From: Eudorina sp. 2006-703-Eu-15
Taxonomy: Eukaryota; Chlorophyta; Chlorophyceae; Chlamydomonadales; Volvocaceae
Assembly: GCA_003117195.1 (NCBI GenBank)
Contig: BDSI01000178.1
Coordinates: 62,001 to 126,000, forward strand
Direction: 5' to 3'
Length of the DNA stretch: 64,000 bases
Numbering within the stretch: the first letter of the stretch is position 1; each line of letters begins with the position of its first letter. The position numbers were made by a program, and so were the translations under genes. Of the stretch, positions 52,042 to 63,541 are shown piece after piece. The notes under the pieces were generated by a model. The model made no database searches. It was given only the letters and a program-made list of their open reading frames with translations, and had not been told where the DNA came from.

Positions 52042-52617
52042 AACCCTCCCCGAAGGTTCATAGAGGCAATAAAAACATCCATTCCGCTGTTAAGTGGCCG
52101 CACACGCGCCTGACTGAAACTCCCGCACTCCGCCACATCATGAGAATCTGGGACACCAACCATTCATTCCCCACCACGGAGTAGCCAAGCAACTGAGACA
52201 TTCGATGTCCGCGGCCCCCGAGCATCCTAAGGTCAACACCAAACTCGACCACTCGGCGCGCACACGCGTAACACGAACTCGTATTCCTACCCAAGGAGCC
52301 AGTCGTGCTGTCCATTGAGCCCAGAAGCGAGGAGGAGCGCCTGCAGTAAAAACGTGTGGGGAACTAGCCGCACAGCTCGTCCGGTGTTGACACGGCGCGC
52401 GCCCGGTGCGGCTCCACGAACACCCGGACCTGCCAGCAGTGAACCCATATCTTTGGGCCTGCGTGTTCCCGACGGCATACAACTGGCCTACCGACGGGAG
52501 ATGCGCCGGCTTGGCACGACCGCGCCTGAAACTCCGGCACACACCCGACATGCGCCTGTGCACAACTACAGAGGGTGGTGGTCGCATCCACTCACAACCG
52601 TCTACCCCTGACATCGC

Positions 52618-52656
<39 letters not shown>

Positions 52657-52854
52657 TCGACAGAGAGAGAAAGAGAGAGGGGGGCAGAGAGCACATCACC
52701 CGGCAGCCCCAAAACCCCGGCAGGTAGGTGCCATTCACGGCACGCAGGACAGCGCGCCCGGTCCAGGCGACCGCTGTCAGGCTGTCCGGGTCGCGAGCCA
52801 CCTCATTACGCGGCACCCCACCTGACTGACACAAAGGAGACGCGCGTGCACCCC

Positions 52855-52938
52855 CCTCCTCCTCCTCCTCCTCCTCCTCCCCCTCCTCCTCCTCCTCCTC
52901 CTCCTCCTCCTCCTCCTCCCCCTCCTCCTCCTCCTCCT
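52855..52938 (+). repeat. CTC trinucleotide tract
   Basis: Repeated CTC units with a few CCC interruptions. On the - strand this is a GAG-repeat polypurine run. Confidence 0.95.
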
Positions 52939-54216
52939 TCCCGAGGGCAGTGGAGGTGCCCCACACCCCATGCGTCATTCATGCCAGAACCCGACCAGGC
53001 GCTCCGCGGGCTTCCAGCGTTCTTCCCATAGAAAACCGCCTCCCTCCTCCCTCCCTCCCTCCCCGCAGTCGAAAAGCTCCCCCCACCCAACCACCCGGGC
53101 AGTCTCATCCGAAGCCGAAATGCCATCCGGATGTCATCGTCCGCCTCACCCGCATCTGAACGCGCCCTCGCGATCCATACAGATGCACACCCAACCCATC
53201 CACGCATAAATCCTGGTCAAAGATATCATTCAATACGCAGCCGCTTTGGAGATCTGATGCCCTCACTCCTTCACGCACCGAGCATCGCCAACTGCCGACC
53301 CGCCAGATTGCCGACCCGCCCGGACCCGAAGGGACAAAGCTCGCGGGAAGGTGAGGGGAGTGGAGTGGGGCGCACGAACCCGCCGGCACGCGAACCCGCA
53401 ATGGGACCCTCCATTCCCCCCTCCCGCCCCCTGCCCTCCTTCCCTCCCTCCCTCGGCACCATCAACGACCCCGCACCCACCGTTACGTTATGTGCGGCCA
53501 CCTCGTGCGTCTCGCTTGCAGTTGACGACGACGGCATGGGAAACCGATCCGCAGTCCCACAATCCTCCCTCCATCCCAGCAGATCCAAGTACCACCACAC
53601 CCTCAACCAGCGTCCTGCAATCGCTGCTCGTTGGAAAAACAAACCACCAGCGCGGCGCACCAGCGCACCGGCGCCACTCCCCCCAAACGACTCCATCCGA
53701 CTCCAGCAGTCGCTACACAGCCACCCGGGAGTGAGTCCTCGACAGATCCCTCCCCGCCGGTACACACGTTATCGGGACAATCCTCCACGCCAGCGCAGCA
53801 CACACACACGCAACACGAAGCAGCACACAGCAACCGGGCGCAGCACAAACAAGCTGACGAGTCTACGCCCCCTCACGGCACTGTTAGGACGCGCTGCGCC
53901 TGCCTCCCAGGCGGCAAAGCCCCGGCCCCCCCCCCGCCCCGCCCAGCCCCCCCCGCCCAGCGCAGCCCAGCGCCCCAGGACAAGACAAGACAATGAGCCA
54001 CACGCTTTGAGCCCCAGCCCACCCGCACCTCTGTGCGAGAGAACTCCTCCCTCCTGACTGTCATTATTACCATTACCATTACCGTTCCTATCATCATCGT
54101 TATCATCATAGTTGCAGCAGTAGGACTGGCAGTACTTCAAGTGCTGCCGCGTTGACAAACGCACCCGTAAGTCGTACACCCACGCGGCGATGTGATGTGG
54201 GGTGCGGTGGGATCGG

Positions 54217-57200
54217 TCAGTCCTGGTCGCCGTCAGGCTGTGGACCGCCGTCGGGCCCAGCCCCATCCGGAGCCCTCCCCGCGCCGCCCTTCAGATCGTC
54301 GGCACCGGGCCCGCCGAGGGAGGCGCCCAGTCCACCTGCCGGGTCCGCGCCCGACAGCATCCCCAGGCCATACCGACCGTTGCCGCTTTTGGCAGCGCCG
54401 CTGCCCACGCCGCGGCCCATGCCCATCGCGTCTCTGCCGCCGTCAGCACTCGGGCCGAGGCCCCCGCCGCCGCCGCCGCCCTGCGGCGGCTCGTCGTCCC
54501 CGGGCGCGCGGCCCCGCGCCATCCCCTCATGGAGGTCCAGCTCGCGACCCCCCGCGTCCATCTCCGTGCCCGCTGCGGCAGCCGCCGCCGCCAGCGCCGC
54601 GGCTAGCGGCACGTCCGCCGCCAGCCCCAGAAGCTGCTGCTGCGTCGCCATGTGCTGCTTCCGGGCCCGCTGCACCGCCTCCAGCAGCTGCGCCTTGGAC
54701 GGAGGGGAATGGAGCCCGGGGGGAAGCGAGCCGCGGCCGCCCCGGCTGCCGCCGGCGCCGCTACCATCGCTGCTCCCGCCGCCGCCACCGCCGCCGCCAC
54801 CACCACCGCCGCCGCCACCACCGCCACCGCCGCGGCCGGCCGCAGTCATCGCGGCGGCGCCCAGAGCTCCCAGCTGGTCTTCATCCAGGGCTGCAGCGGC
54901 CGCCACAGCCGCAGCGGTGGGCAGGCCCGCGAGGTACTGCAGCTGCAGCATGGGCGACAGGTTCGCCACGCCGCCGGACGCCTGGGCGTTGCGAGCCATG
55001 GCCGCCACCACCGCGGACATGCTTGCGGCCACCTGATCGAAGGACACACCCCGAGGGCGGGGACGGAGGGGGTGAGGTGGGCGGGCGGGGATGGGTATAG
55101 GAAATTGGTAGACATATTTATATTTATACGGGCGGGGATGGGACTCATAAGGCCGACAGGCCGACCAGGTTGTCCGGTCCAGGTCGTCCATCCATCCCGC
55201 GAGACGGCGAGACGGCCTACCAGCCTTCCAGCCTACCCTGCACACGCACGTGCACTTGCACGCACACTATCGCGACTCGCACGGCTCTTTGCTCCAGATA
55301 GGCAGCGCTCTTCAACTATTTTACGGGTTGTGAATTTATTGGGTACATCATTTACGGATACCGGCAACCGTTGGGCACGACCACGACCACGTCCATTGCC
55401 ATGGCATGGCACGCACTCCTTCCCTACCCGCCGCGTAACACACGCGCGCATACCGACACACCGACACACACTCACACACACGCGCCGCCCCACATACCTG
55501 CTTCTCCTCGAACCTCTGCGCGAGCACCTCCGCCAGCTCCTGCTTCTGCTTGGCCCGGCGGTGACAGTGGCGCTGCAGCATTGTACGGCAAGAGCGCCGG
55601 TCGCCATCGAACTCCGACAGCGGGTGGAAGCGGCCGCACTGCTCACAGGACCGAGAAGAGGAGGGGGAGGAGGAGGGGGAGGCGGAGGAAGGGGAGCAGG
55701 GGGAAGCCGGATATGACGGGACGTGTGAGCAAAGGTGTCAGCGAGCCCACGGGGACAAGGACAAAATGTATCCTCCCGACGTAGTGGCGCAAACGGCTTC
55801 TCGCCCTGTCTCGTGTTGCAAAGAAATAGCATGTGATATGCCTCAAAAGTGACAAGACCAGTCGCGGCGGCCTCCCGTGGAACAGGAGGCCCTCTTGGCA
55901 TTTCCCCCGCCTTTGGCCCACCGTCGCGAACCCCCACCTGCTGGCAGAAGCGGTGCGGGACGCCGTCCTTCAGCACGGAGCTGACCTTGAGGTGGTGCTC
56001 GCCTGCAGACAGGAGGTGGTCAGACCACCGAGGCGTGGTGGGTGCGGACAGTCATCAAGGGATCAGGTCAGGGTTTAGGTCAGGGTTTAGGTCAGGGGTT
56101 AGGTCAGGGATTAGGTCAGGGATTAGGTCAGGGATTAGGTCAGGGATTAGGTCAGGGGTTAGGTCAGGGATTAGGTCAGGGATTAGGTCAGGGATTAGGT
56201 CAGGGATTAGGTCAGGGGTTAGGTCAGGGATTAGGTCAGGGGTTAGGTCAGGGGTCAGTAGGTCAGGGGTCAGGCCAGGGGTTAGGTCAGGGGTTAGGTC
56301 AGGGGTTAGGTCAGGGATCAGGTCAGGGGTTAGGTCAGGGGAGATATAGAACATTGGTACGCCAGCTGCGCTGTATGACAGGAGGTCGGAGGGGAACCCA
56401 AGAGGGTCCGGACAAACCCCAGCAGTAGCCTCAGTTCCTCAGCGCCAGACGCGTCACCGTCCCGACCTGTGTGCCCCCGGGCCTCGCACCCGCACCCCTC
56501 ACAGGCTTCCCACGGGTCACGGTCCCCCACTCACAGATCTTGTAGCGCTGGTAGTAGTCCCTCAGCCCCAACAGGCTGCGGTGGCAGCCCTGCACGTGGC
56601 ACATGCCCTTCTGCGCAGGCGCACGTCGGCCGGTCATCAGCACCGGGGGGGTGCCCTGCGCGCCGCTGCCGCCACCGCCGCCACCACCGCCTCCGCTGCC
56701 GGCGCCGCCGACGCCCCCGCTTCCGCCACTGCCGGCGCCGACGCCCTTGGGGCTGCCGGGACCGCCTTGGCCGCCGCTACCGGCGCCTCCGTGACCCCCC
56801 ACGTCGTCCTCCCCCGGGGCACTGCCGGGACTGCCGTTGCCCCGCGCAGCGCCAACCGAGGGTCCGTCCGCGATTGCCTCCGCGTCATACACGAGGTCCT
56901 GGAAGGCGGGGCAAGACCGGTCGAGAAGGACGAGAGGGTCAGCTGCTGATACCGGTACCATCGAGGTCCCTCCCTGTCAAGGCGTCCGCCGATCCGTCCG
57001 AGCCCGCCGGTTCCACCAACCGACGATTTCCGGGCTCATGTTCCAATATTCACGGCACCGCCATGAGCTGCCCTTGCACATTCATGTGAAAGAGAGCCAG
57101 TGGCGTGATGGACGTTCGCTGCTTCACCCGGCCACCCACCGCATGGCCGTAAAGTTGCTCCCCTCCTCGCCGCTTAGGTCCTATCCATTTGGCTGACACG

Positions 57201-60200
57201 GCCCCGCGTCGCCCCAACATCGACACTCCGTGGCGTCACTATGCATGCGCTTCATCGGCACATTAAAACACATGCACTTCGCGTTTCCTAGGTTAACACA
57301 CACAGCTGCACAGCCCTGCAGCTGTGTCTGCACCCAGCCCCTGCCGCAGCCCCACCTGCTGTCGAGAGCGGCTGCTGCCCCCCACACCTCCACCTCCGCC
57401 GCCACCAACACCGCCGCCGCCGCCGCTGCGACCGCCTCCGCTGGGCGCATAGTCCTCGTCATCATCGGACGCCGACGTGGCCCTCCTCCGGCGGCCACTC
57501 ACGCCGCGGCCGCCCGGCGGCTTGCCCCGCGCCGGCTGCCCCTGGGGCCCCTGCAGCTGCTGCGGCTGTTGGCCCGCCTGTCCCCCGGCGGTCAGCGGGT
57601 GCCCGTGACTGGTGGTGCCGGTGTGGTGGTGGTGGTTCATGGCCAGGGAGGGATGCTGCATCAGCGAAAGGTCCGCGTCGCGGCCCAGCCGCTGCTGGTG
57701 CTTGGGTCCCACGTCGTCCACTCCGCCGCCCGCACGGTGGCCGCCGCCGCCCGACATATCTGCGGGGAAGTGGCAAACGGACCCGCGGACCCCTCCCCTC
57801 TGGGTGCTAGGGACATGGTGCAGGCAAGCACGCGGCGCGCGCGAGGCGACGAGCGTGCTCGTCCGACCCGAAGACTCCACTCACGGCACGACAGGCACCA
57901 GCGACTGGCTGGCTTTGGGGGCGCATGCGCTGCAAGGCCTGTGCTCCCTGGCCACGGTGCATCAACGAGCCAATCGTTCCTTGACAGGGCCTATCCACCT
58001 GAGCGACCCAGGCGGGCCGGGTACTCGCGGGCTACACGTACGTACCGCTGTGCATGGACGTCGCGGAGCCGCTCTCCGTCGCCGGCGCCACGAAGCCGCC
58101 GCCCGGACCCTGGGGACCTCCCGGACGAAGCCGCTTCTGCACCCGCTCGCCCTCAGCTGCGTCGGCCAGCGCATCCAGCCCGAAGCCGGTAGGACCGCCG
58201 AGTCCGCCACCGCCGAGTCCGCCACCGCCTCCACCGCCGCCGCCCCCCATGCCACCTGCGCCTCCGCCGCCGCCGCCGTGAAGCGACAGAAGCGACTGCA
58301 GGTTCCCCATTCCAAGGTGGTGTGAGTGCGCCGGGTGCGGGTGACCGCTGTCGCCGCTCAGCCCGCCGCCCGCGCCGCCACCCGGCGGCACCACCAGCAC
58401 CACCTGCGAGCCACCGGCGCCCGGCAGCAGCTGCAGGACCTGCACGCCTCCACCGCCGCCTCCGCCACCGCCGTCGCCACCGCCGCCTCCGCCCGCCCCA
58501 GCGCCGAGGCCCAGACCACCCAGGCCGCCGGACAGGCCGCCCACACCCAGGCCGCCGCCACCACCGAGCGATGACTCGCCGCCAGGTCCAAGGCCCAGAC
58601 CTCCCTGCTGCAGGTTCAGCGAGGGACCGCCACGCGGCCCGCCACCGCCCGCCAGCAGCGAGGTGCCTGGGGCCCCGAGACCGTGCGGGTGGCCACCGTG
58701 CGCAAGCTGCAGCAGGCCGCCACCGCCGCCTCCGGGGCCGCCGCCGTGACCCATGGGTCCCAGAGCCGCGCCGCTGACGGCCACCGCTTGGATGGCGTCC
58801 ACCGACAGCCCGGTGGCCTCCGCGAAGACCCCCACCAGGCTGGCACGGCCTGCGCCCGTTGACAGCCATGAGACCGCGGCCTGCCGTACAGCGGGGTATG
58901 GGGTTATGTAGGGGGATGCGTATGGGGAAGATAAACCCGAAACAACCAGCCCGGGATACACAGGTTGCGAAGCCATGTCCGGGATATGGGGCATCGAATC
59001 ATCATCCATCCGCATCTCGATCACACCGAGTATACTTCGATTGCATCACCAAATACGCTTTTGACTCCCGGATGGCGCATGCGCCACACGGCCTAGTCAC
59101 TTCTTAGCAGCCGCCCTAGTTAAGCCCATCTAACGACCGATTTAGCCCAAGAAGGCCTGCCGGGCTCCTCGCCAGCAGTTGACCCTCTTTGGTGGCCCCA
59201 TACTGTTCAACCGAAGCCGTCCGTTGCGTCCTCCCCGCCCTCGCTCCCTCTCCCCCCCTCTCTCTCATGTCCCCCCATTTGTCTACCAATTTCCTATATC
59301 CTCCCCGCCCTCTCTCCCTCTCCCTCTCTCATCCTCGCCCCTTGCCTGCAGCGCCACCAGCTGGCTCCGCTGCGCCAGGTCCTTGCAGATGCATGCGGCG
59401 GTCTCCAGCCGGGAGGAGCGGAACTCGGCGCTGGGGACCACATCCGCGACCCTGAGGGGCGGAGCGACGGAGATGCGCGCGCGAGCATCAGTCGCAGACC
59501 GGGAGGGAATTGAAAGGAAGGGGAACTTGGCAGTGCTGGTAGGCATCGGCAGCGAAGGTACACCCGAGAGGGGAGCGCTGAGGCGGCATATGCAAGACGC
59601 AGCCCAGAGGATGCGCTGCGGCGCAATTGCTCCTCAATGAAAAGCCCTTGTAGGCCTTGAAAACCCACATCCAATCGCTTTGCCTCCACACCTGGCCCCC
59701 TTCCTCTAGCTGTCCTCACCTGCCCCGAATCCACTCGAGTGCCAGATCGGCAAGCTGCATCACCCCCACGTTGAGGCACAGCTCCAGGACCTGGCAGCAG
59801 TTGTGCGGCTGTAGCACTGTCCCCAGATATTGCTCCAGGGCGGGAGCGAGGGAGGGAACCTGCAACGGCCGGCGGCCCGCCGCGGCCCGTCAGCGAACAA
59901 CGAATGAGGAGAGGAGAATCGGAAAGCCGCCAGCCAGGAATACCCTCGGCAGGGTGTGCCATAACTGCATAGTCCTAAACTGCAACTGCCAACCACGGGG
60001 GCTATGGCTGACGCCAGTAAAGCCAGCAGGTAATGCACGACGCTGAGTGGAGGTACGCTGCCCTTGCGTGCCGTACGGCGCCCACGCCACCCCACCTCAA
60101 GCTTAACAGCAGCGTCGTACAGTGCGGGGACCCGTGTGAGCTCCAGAGGACATTCCGACGTGTAAAAGGCGCATATGAGCGTCTCAAGTGCATCGCTGTC

Positions 60201-60641
60201 GACTCCCTTGACCGGCATCTGTTGCCCGGGGGTCCAGTTCCCTACGCCGGGGTAAAGGCATGCGGAAAAAGTATTTTTGCCGCCAGCCGAATCTCCAGCA
60301 AGGCTTTGTGACAGGATTTGGTATTCCCAATTGTGGTGAAGGTTGTGGTGCAAAGCCGACAAGAATGTTTATCGGGTCCGATAAGATGTTGAGGAATAGA
60401 ACACCGCACCTTGCTTGAGGGCCGAAGCAAACCGCCGAGATGCAGCTGCCAGGATGATGCTATGGCAGTGCAGAGCACGACCATCCGGGCATACAAGCGT
60501 CAGGTCCGAGAGCGCTGGATTATTAAAAAAGGTCTTGGTCCCAGCTTGGATGAGCTTCGACAAGTCGAGGTGACACGGTGCCTCCTGTAACGTCAACAAT
60601 CGGAAAGGCTCGCTTGCCATGAGCTCGAAATGCCCAAACAT
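54217..60641 (-). CDS. BTB/POZ-BACK protein fused to an SBP-box DNA-binding domain
   Basis: Ten exons in transcript order: 60641-60410, 60241-60096, 59859-59720, 59451-59346, 58880-58046, 57759-57356, 56898-56535, 56002-55938, 55638-55498 and 55032-54217. Every junction agrees in phase and the total is about 1,082 residues. Exons 1-2 are a BTB domain ([43 protein letters not shown]). Exons 3-5 read as a BACK domain ([20 protein letters not shown], then SQLVALQ joined to [11 protein letters not shown]). Exons 5-7 continue as Gly/His-rich linker. Exons 7-9 form an SBP box with both zinc sites: CHVQGC, YKICEHH, RFCQQCGRFH and DRRSC, ending [10 protein letters not shown]. The last exon has Ala- and Gly-rich helices. 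SBP proteins bind GTAC-core DNA in the nucleus; BTB domains dimerise or recruit cullin-3. Exon 4 uses a GC donor. The start could also be the ATG at 60620. Confidence 0.85.
55096..55113 (-). repeat. Intronic 18-bp motif, copy F (acceptor side)
   Basis: In the direction of the BTB-SBP transcript this reads GTCTACCAATTTCCTATA, followed by a C-rich tract, 63 bases before the acceptor of the last exon. Confidence 0.85.
55498..56601 (-). other. SBP-box domain (exons 7-9 of the BTB-SBP gene)
   Basis: The first zinc site is Cys-x4-Cys, then Cys of KIC and the following His pair. The second is Cys-x2-Cys-x3-His and Cys of RRSC. Introns fall after YKI(C) and exactly after RFCQQ. Basic residues after the last Cys ([18 protein letters not shown]) fit the nuclear-localisation segment of the family. 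Confidence 0.93.
56062..56340 (+). repeat. 12-bp intronic minisatellite (AGGTCAGGGATT / AGGTCAGGGGTT)
   Basis: About 23 tandem units lie in the intron between exons 7 and 8 of the BTB-SBP gene. Units alternate between GGGATT and GGGGTT, and a few are shortened near the right end. All reading frames remain open only because of the 12-base period. Confidence 0.95.
59281..59298 (+). repeat. Intronic 18-bp motif, copy G (donor side)
   Basis: In the direction of the BTB-SBP transcript this reads TATAGGAAATTGGTAGAC, 47 bases after the GC donor at 59345, within a G-rich tract. Confidence 0.85.
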
Positions 60642-60659
60642 GCGACACACAAACGTGCG

Positions 60660-62860
60660 CGCCCTGCTGGCGCAGTCACGGTGCGCGAAAAGCTGTCAAC
60701 CTCACTGGAGACGAGTACGTTGCAGGTGACTACGGGTGTCCCTTCCGGGCGCCGCCTCCAAAGACAATCAACAGCAAGTTAAATTGCACGCCCATCGGCT
60801 CGAGCAGGCCCGACGACGCCGGCCTGACGCAGACGGATTATTGAGTCCACCCACGCCGACACTCCAGCACCCGTCGAGCTCCAGAGACCAGAGCTTGGTT
60901 ATGAACTGATTGGTTTGTGCACATTCAATCCTTGCCATTCCCCTACGAGACGAACCCCGACGCAACGCGCACCTCCTTTGCCAAGGGCTCGTGGCGATTA
61001 TCCAGCTGCAGAACAGGCATCGTAACAGTACGCTTTCGCCTAACCCGAGGGAACTTGCTTGAGCATAAGCATAGGATTAGCGGGCATATGAAAGTCGACG
61101 CAGTCGTATGCAGCACTTATAAGGGCATTGGAATAGACGGTAATTACCTATCTGTATAAGTTACAGTTGGACAGACGGAGCACTAGCCGCGAACTTCATT
61201 TCTTGAGGGTACGGCGCGTACGGTTGAAGGTTCTGCGGGAACGATTTGGTTGGAGAAGCAACGTTTGTGTTGAGAAGATATTTATTTAGGAATAAATCTT
61301 GAGGCACACTTCTGCCCTGTATGGAATGCCCGAAGCACGAGGTTCAAGCTGATTGGTGAAATCCAGGGAGGCATTTTAATTCTTTCTGAAATGCATTGTT
61401 TCAACTAAAATTTTTAAATTTGTCCCATGTGTGTCAGCTTGCATCAAAATGGCTTTGCATCATAAGCAGTACGGTAAGGACACATCCACCGTATATGGTA
61501 TTAATGCAAAAGGCTTCCAGACGAAATCTTAAAGCTGTAAAGATAAAGCTCAGTAAGCGATGTTGTGTATGTGTCATCGGACCGAAAGGGCGTACTGTCC
61601 GGAGTACGTACCCCTCAGCCCGTACGCGTGTTGCAAATCCGTAGTGCGTTTGTGCATGGAGGGGAGGCGCGTATCGGGTTACTAAATGTCCGTGATAATG
61701 CAGCATGATCAGTTACCGCGATCGATTGCAGGCACCAAACGCTGCGCGCCTTACAGTGCCTTTAGGAAAGAAACGCAGCGACTTTTTTAGTAATTTAAAG
61801 CACTCAGCATTTGTTCGTGACAACTTTGCTGCCGAAGCGTGTCCGCCTGGCGGAGGTCAGGGTCCATCGCGTCCGGGGGAACCGCTGCGTCGCCGACGGC
61901 CGCACAACAGTCCTCAGCCTGGCGCAAAATTGACCCCGATATGTCAACCTGGGGTTTAACCTTATGGCCGTACTTCGCAGCGCGCCCCTGCGCGGCAGTT
62001 GTACCGCTGTTGCCCCCACGTTAGTCCGACGCATCATGATCAGGAGGCTGCGCAGCCCGTCGCGGCCCTTCGTGACCTGATAGGACCTCTTACACAATTC
62101 AGCGGTTTCCTCAAAGTCCAGACACTGGAAAGGAATCGTCGCGTACAGCAAGGACGCAGGTGCGGCCCAGGACGTACCGCGACCGTGCCAACGGCCGCAA
62201 CTGCGGACAAATCGTTTCGCGGTCAACTACCCGGTGCACATAAACCTGGAGTACACCAATTCTTTTGCGTCCTGCCATCAAACCCAACAATAGGACTGAC
62301 CGACGGCAACCATGTCCCGGCTGCAGTTCGCAGCCTCCTCACTTGCTTCGCTAATTATGTATGTCACGAACAGCTTCCACCTCAGCAGCCAACTCCTCAG
62401 CTCCCATCACCGCCGCCTCCCGACCTGGCCTTTGCGGTACCGCTCGCTTGAACCGCTCGACAGTCCCGCTCCACCGCACGACTCCTCCACCGACCTCGCC
62501 TGGCGCCACCACATCCCCCGCCCCTGGCCCCTCCCGCCCTTAACACCACCGGCGCAGCCACCAGCACAATGACACCCTCACACATGTCCCGCTTCAGATC
62601 GCCGTGGGCAGCCGAACTCCTACTCGCCGGCCGTCGCTCTTCATTCCATCTCTGTCAGAGCAGTCACGGTCCGTCCACGGGTCATGTTGCCCATTCCCAT
62701 GTCCGCTTGGGCACCGAGCGACGTCCCGACACATCCTATGGTGGGGGGCCCAGGCCATCTCCTTCCATGGCGCGAACGTGGGCCCTCCTTTCCTTAATGT
62801 CAGTTAAGGCAGCCCCCCTGCGGCACGCGAGGGCGGTGCACAAGCAAAAAGCAGGCGGCG
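60660..62860. other. Upstream region of the BTB-SBP gene and 3' flank of the next gene
   Basis: No protein domain is recognisable in the open frames on either strand. It should include the promoter and 5' UTR of the BTB-SBP gene. An open frame on the - strand at 61804-62226 has no known motif and is not called. Confidence 0.5.
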
Positions 62861-62867
62861 GCCCCTC

Positions 62868-62872
62868 TTACA
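62868..62872 (-). terminator. Polyadenylation motif TGTAA of the right-edge gene
   Basis: TGTAA on the - strand lies about 61 bases after the stop codon at 62933, a typical green-algal distance. Confidence 0.55.
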
Positions 62873-62932
62873 GCAGCAATGCCAACGACGCGCAACCACA
62901 CCATACCCCGCACGAGCTCAGTGCTCGCGGTG

Positions 62933-63541
62933 TCAATGCTCTACGGGCTGTGCCCCCAAATCAGCCGGCCCCGCACCCGCCAGCGCTGCCAGGGCCACCG
63001 GCGCGCCCTCCTCTGACGCACCAGCCGCCCGAACCGGCCCTGCTACGCCGCTGTTGCCCCCCGCGCCTCCCGCCCCATCCCCCGAAGAGGGCGGAAGGTC
63101 CGGTCCCGCACACTCGGTCGCTGCCTCCGCCCGTTCCGACACGACCCCACTTTCCGCCGTGCCGGGGCCCGGGCCGGCTGCGGCAGCAGCAGCGACCGCA
63201 GCAGCCGCCCCCAGATTCGGCGCGTCCTCTTGGGCCGCTGAGGCCGCCGGTGCGACGGCGGTTGCCGACGCCGGCACCGTCAGCGCCACCGCCTGTGGCG
63301 CGGCTGCACCCCCCAGCGGAGCGGGCGGGGCCGGCGGTGTACCCAGCGAGAACATGACCCCGCGCTTGGTGGGGGTGTTGATGCCGCCGCCTGCGGAGGT
63401 GAGCGCTGAGCCTCGGCTGCTGAGGGTGGCGGGGAGCGGCGCCCGATGGAGAGGCACCGGGCCCGTGGGTGAGGGGATCACGAGCGAGGTGGGCGTCCCC
63501 TGCCGCTCCGCGAAGCTGTTGCCCACAGTGCCCTGGATCAT
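62933..63541 (-). CDS. Probable last exon of an unidentified gene that continues past the right edge
   Basis: An open frame of 202 codons begins just after a CAG acceptor (or at its own ATG at 63541) and ends with a stop followed closely by TGTAA. The first 80 residues have mixed composition, with IPSPTGPVPLHR, STPTK-like INTPTKRG and VMFSLGTPP, which could be proline-directed kinase sites. The remainder is Ala/Gly-rich. No domain is recognised and the function is unknown. An overlapping + strand frame at 63054-63680 is the alternative but lacks such 3' signals. Confidence 0.45.
   Translation of the reverse strand: MIQGTVGNSFAERQGTPTSLVIPSPTGPVPLHRAPLPATLSSRGSALTSAGGGINTPTKRGVMFSLGTPPAPPAPLGGAAAPQAVALTVPASATAVAPAASAAQEDAPNLGAAAAVAAAAAAGPGPGTAESGVVSERAEAATECAGPDLPPSSGDGAGGAGGNSGVAGPVRAAGASEEGAPVALAALAGAGPADLGAQPVEH

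Larger units (their letters stand above)
47602..54216. other. Long stretch without a recognisable gene
   Basis: It contains the 3' flank of the dioxygenase gene on the + strand and probably a long 3' UTR of the BTB-SBP gene on the - strand. Open frames are short or driven by composition. From about 49.2 to 54.0 kb the + strand is rich in C and A over G and T. A (GT)n run lies at 52621-52654 and a CTC-repeat tract at 52855-52938. I cannot support any protein gene here. Confidence 0.5.
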
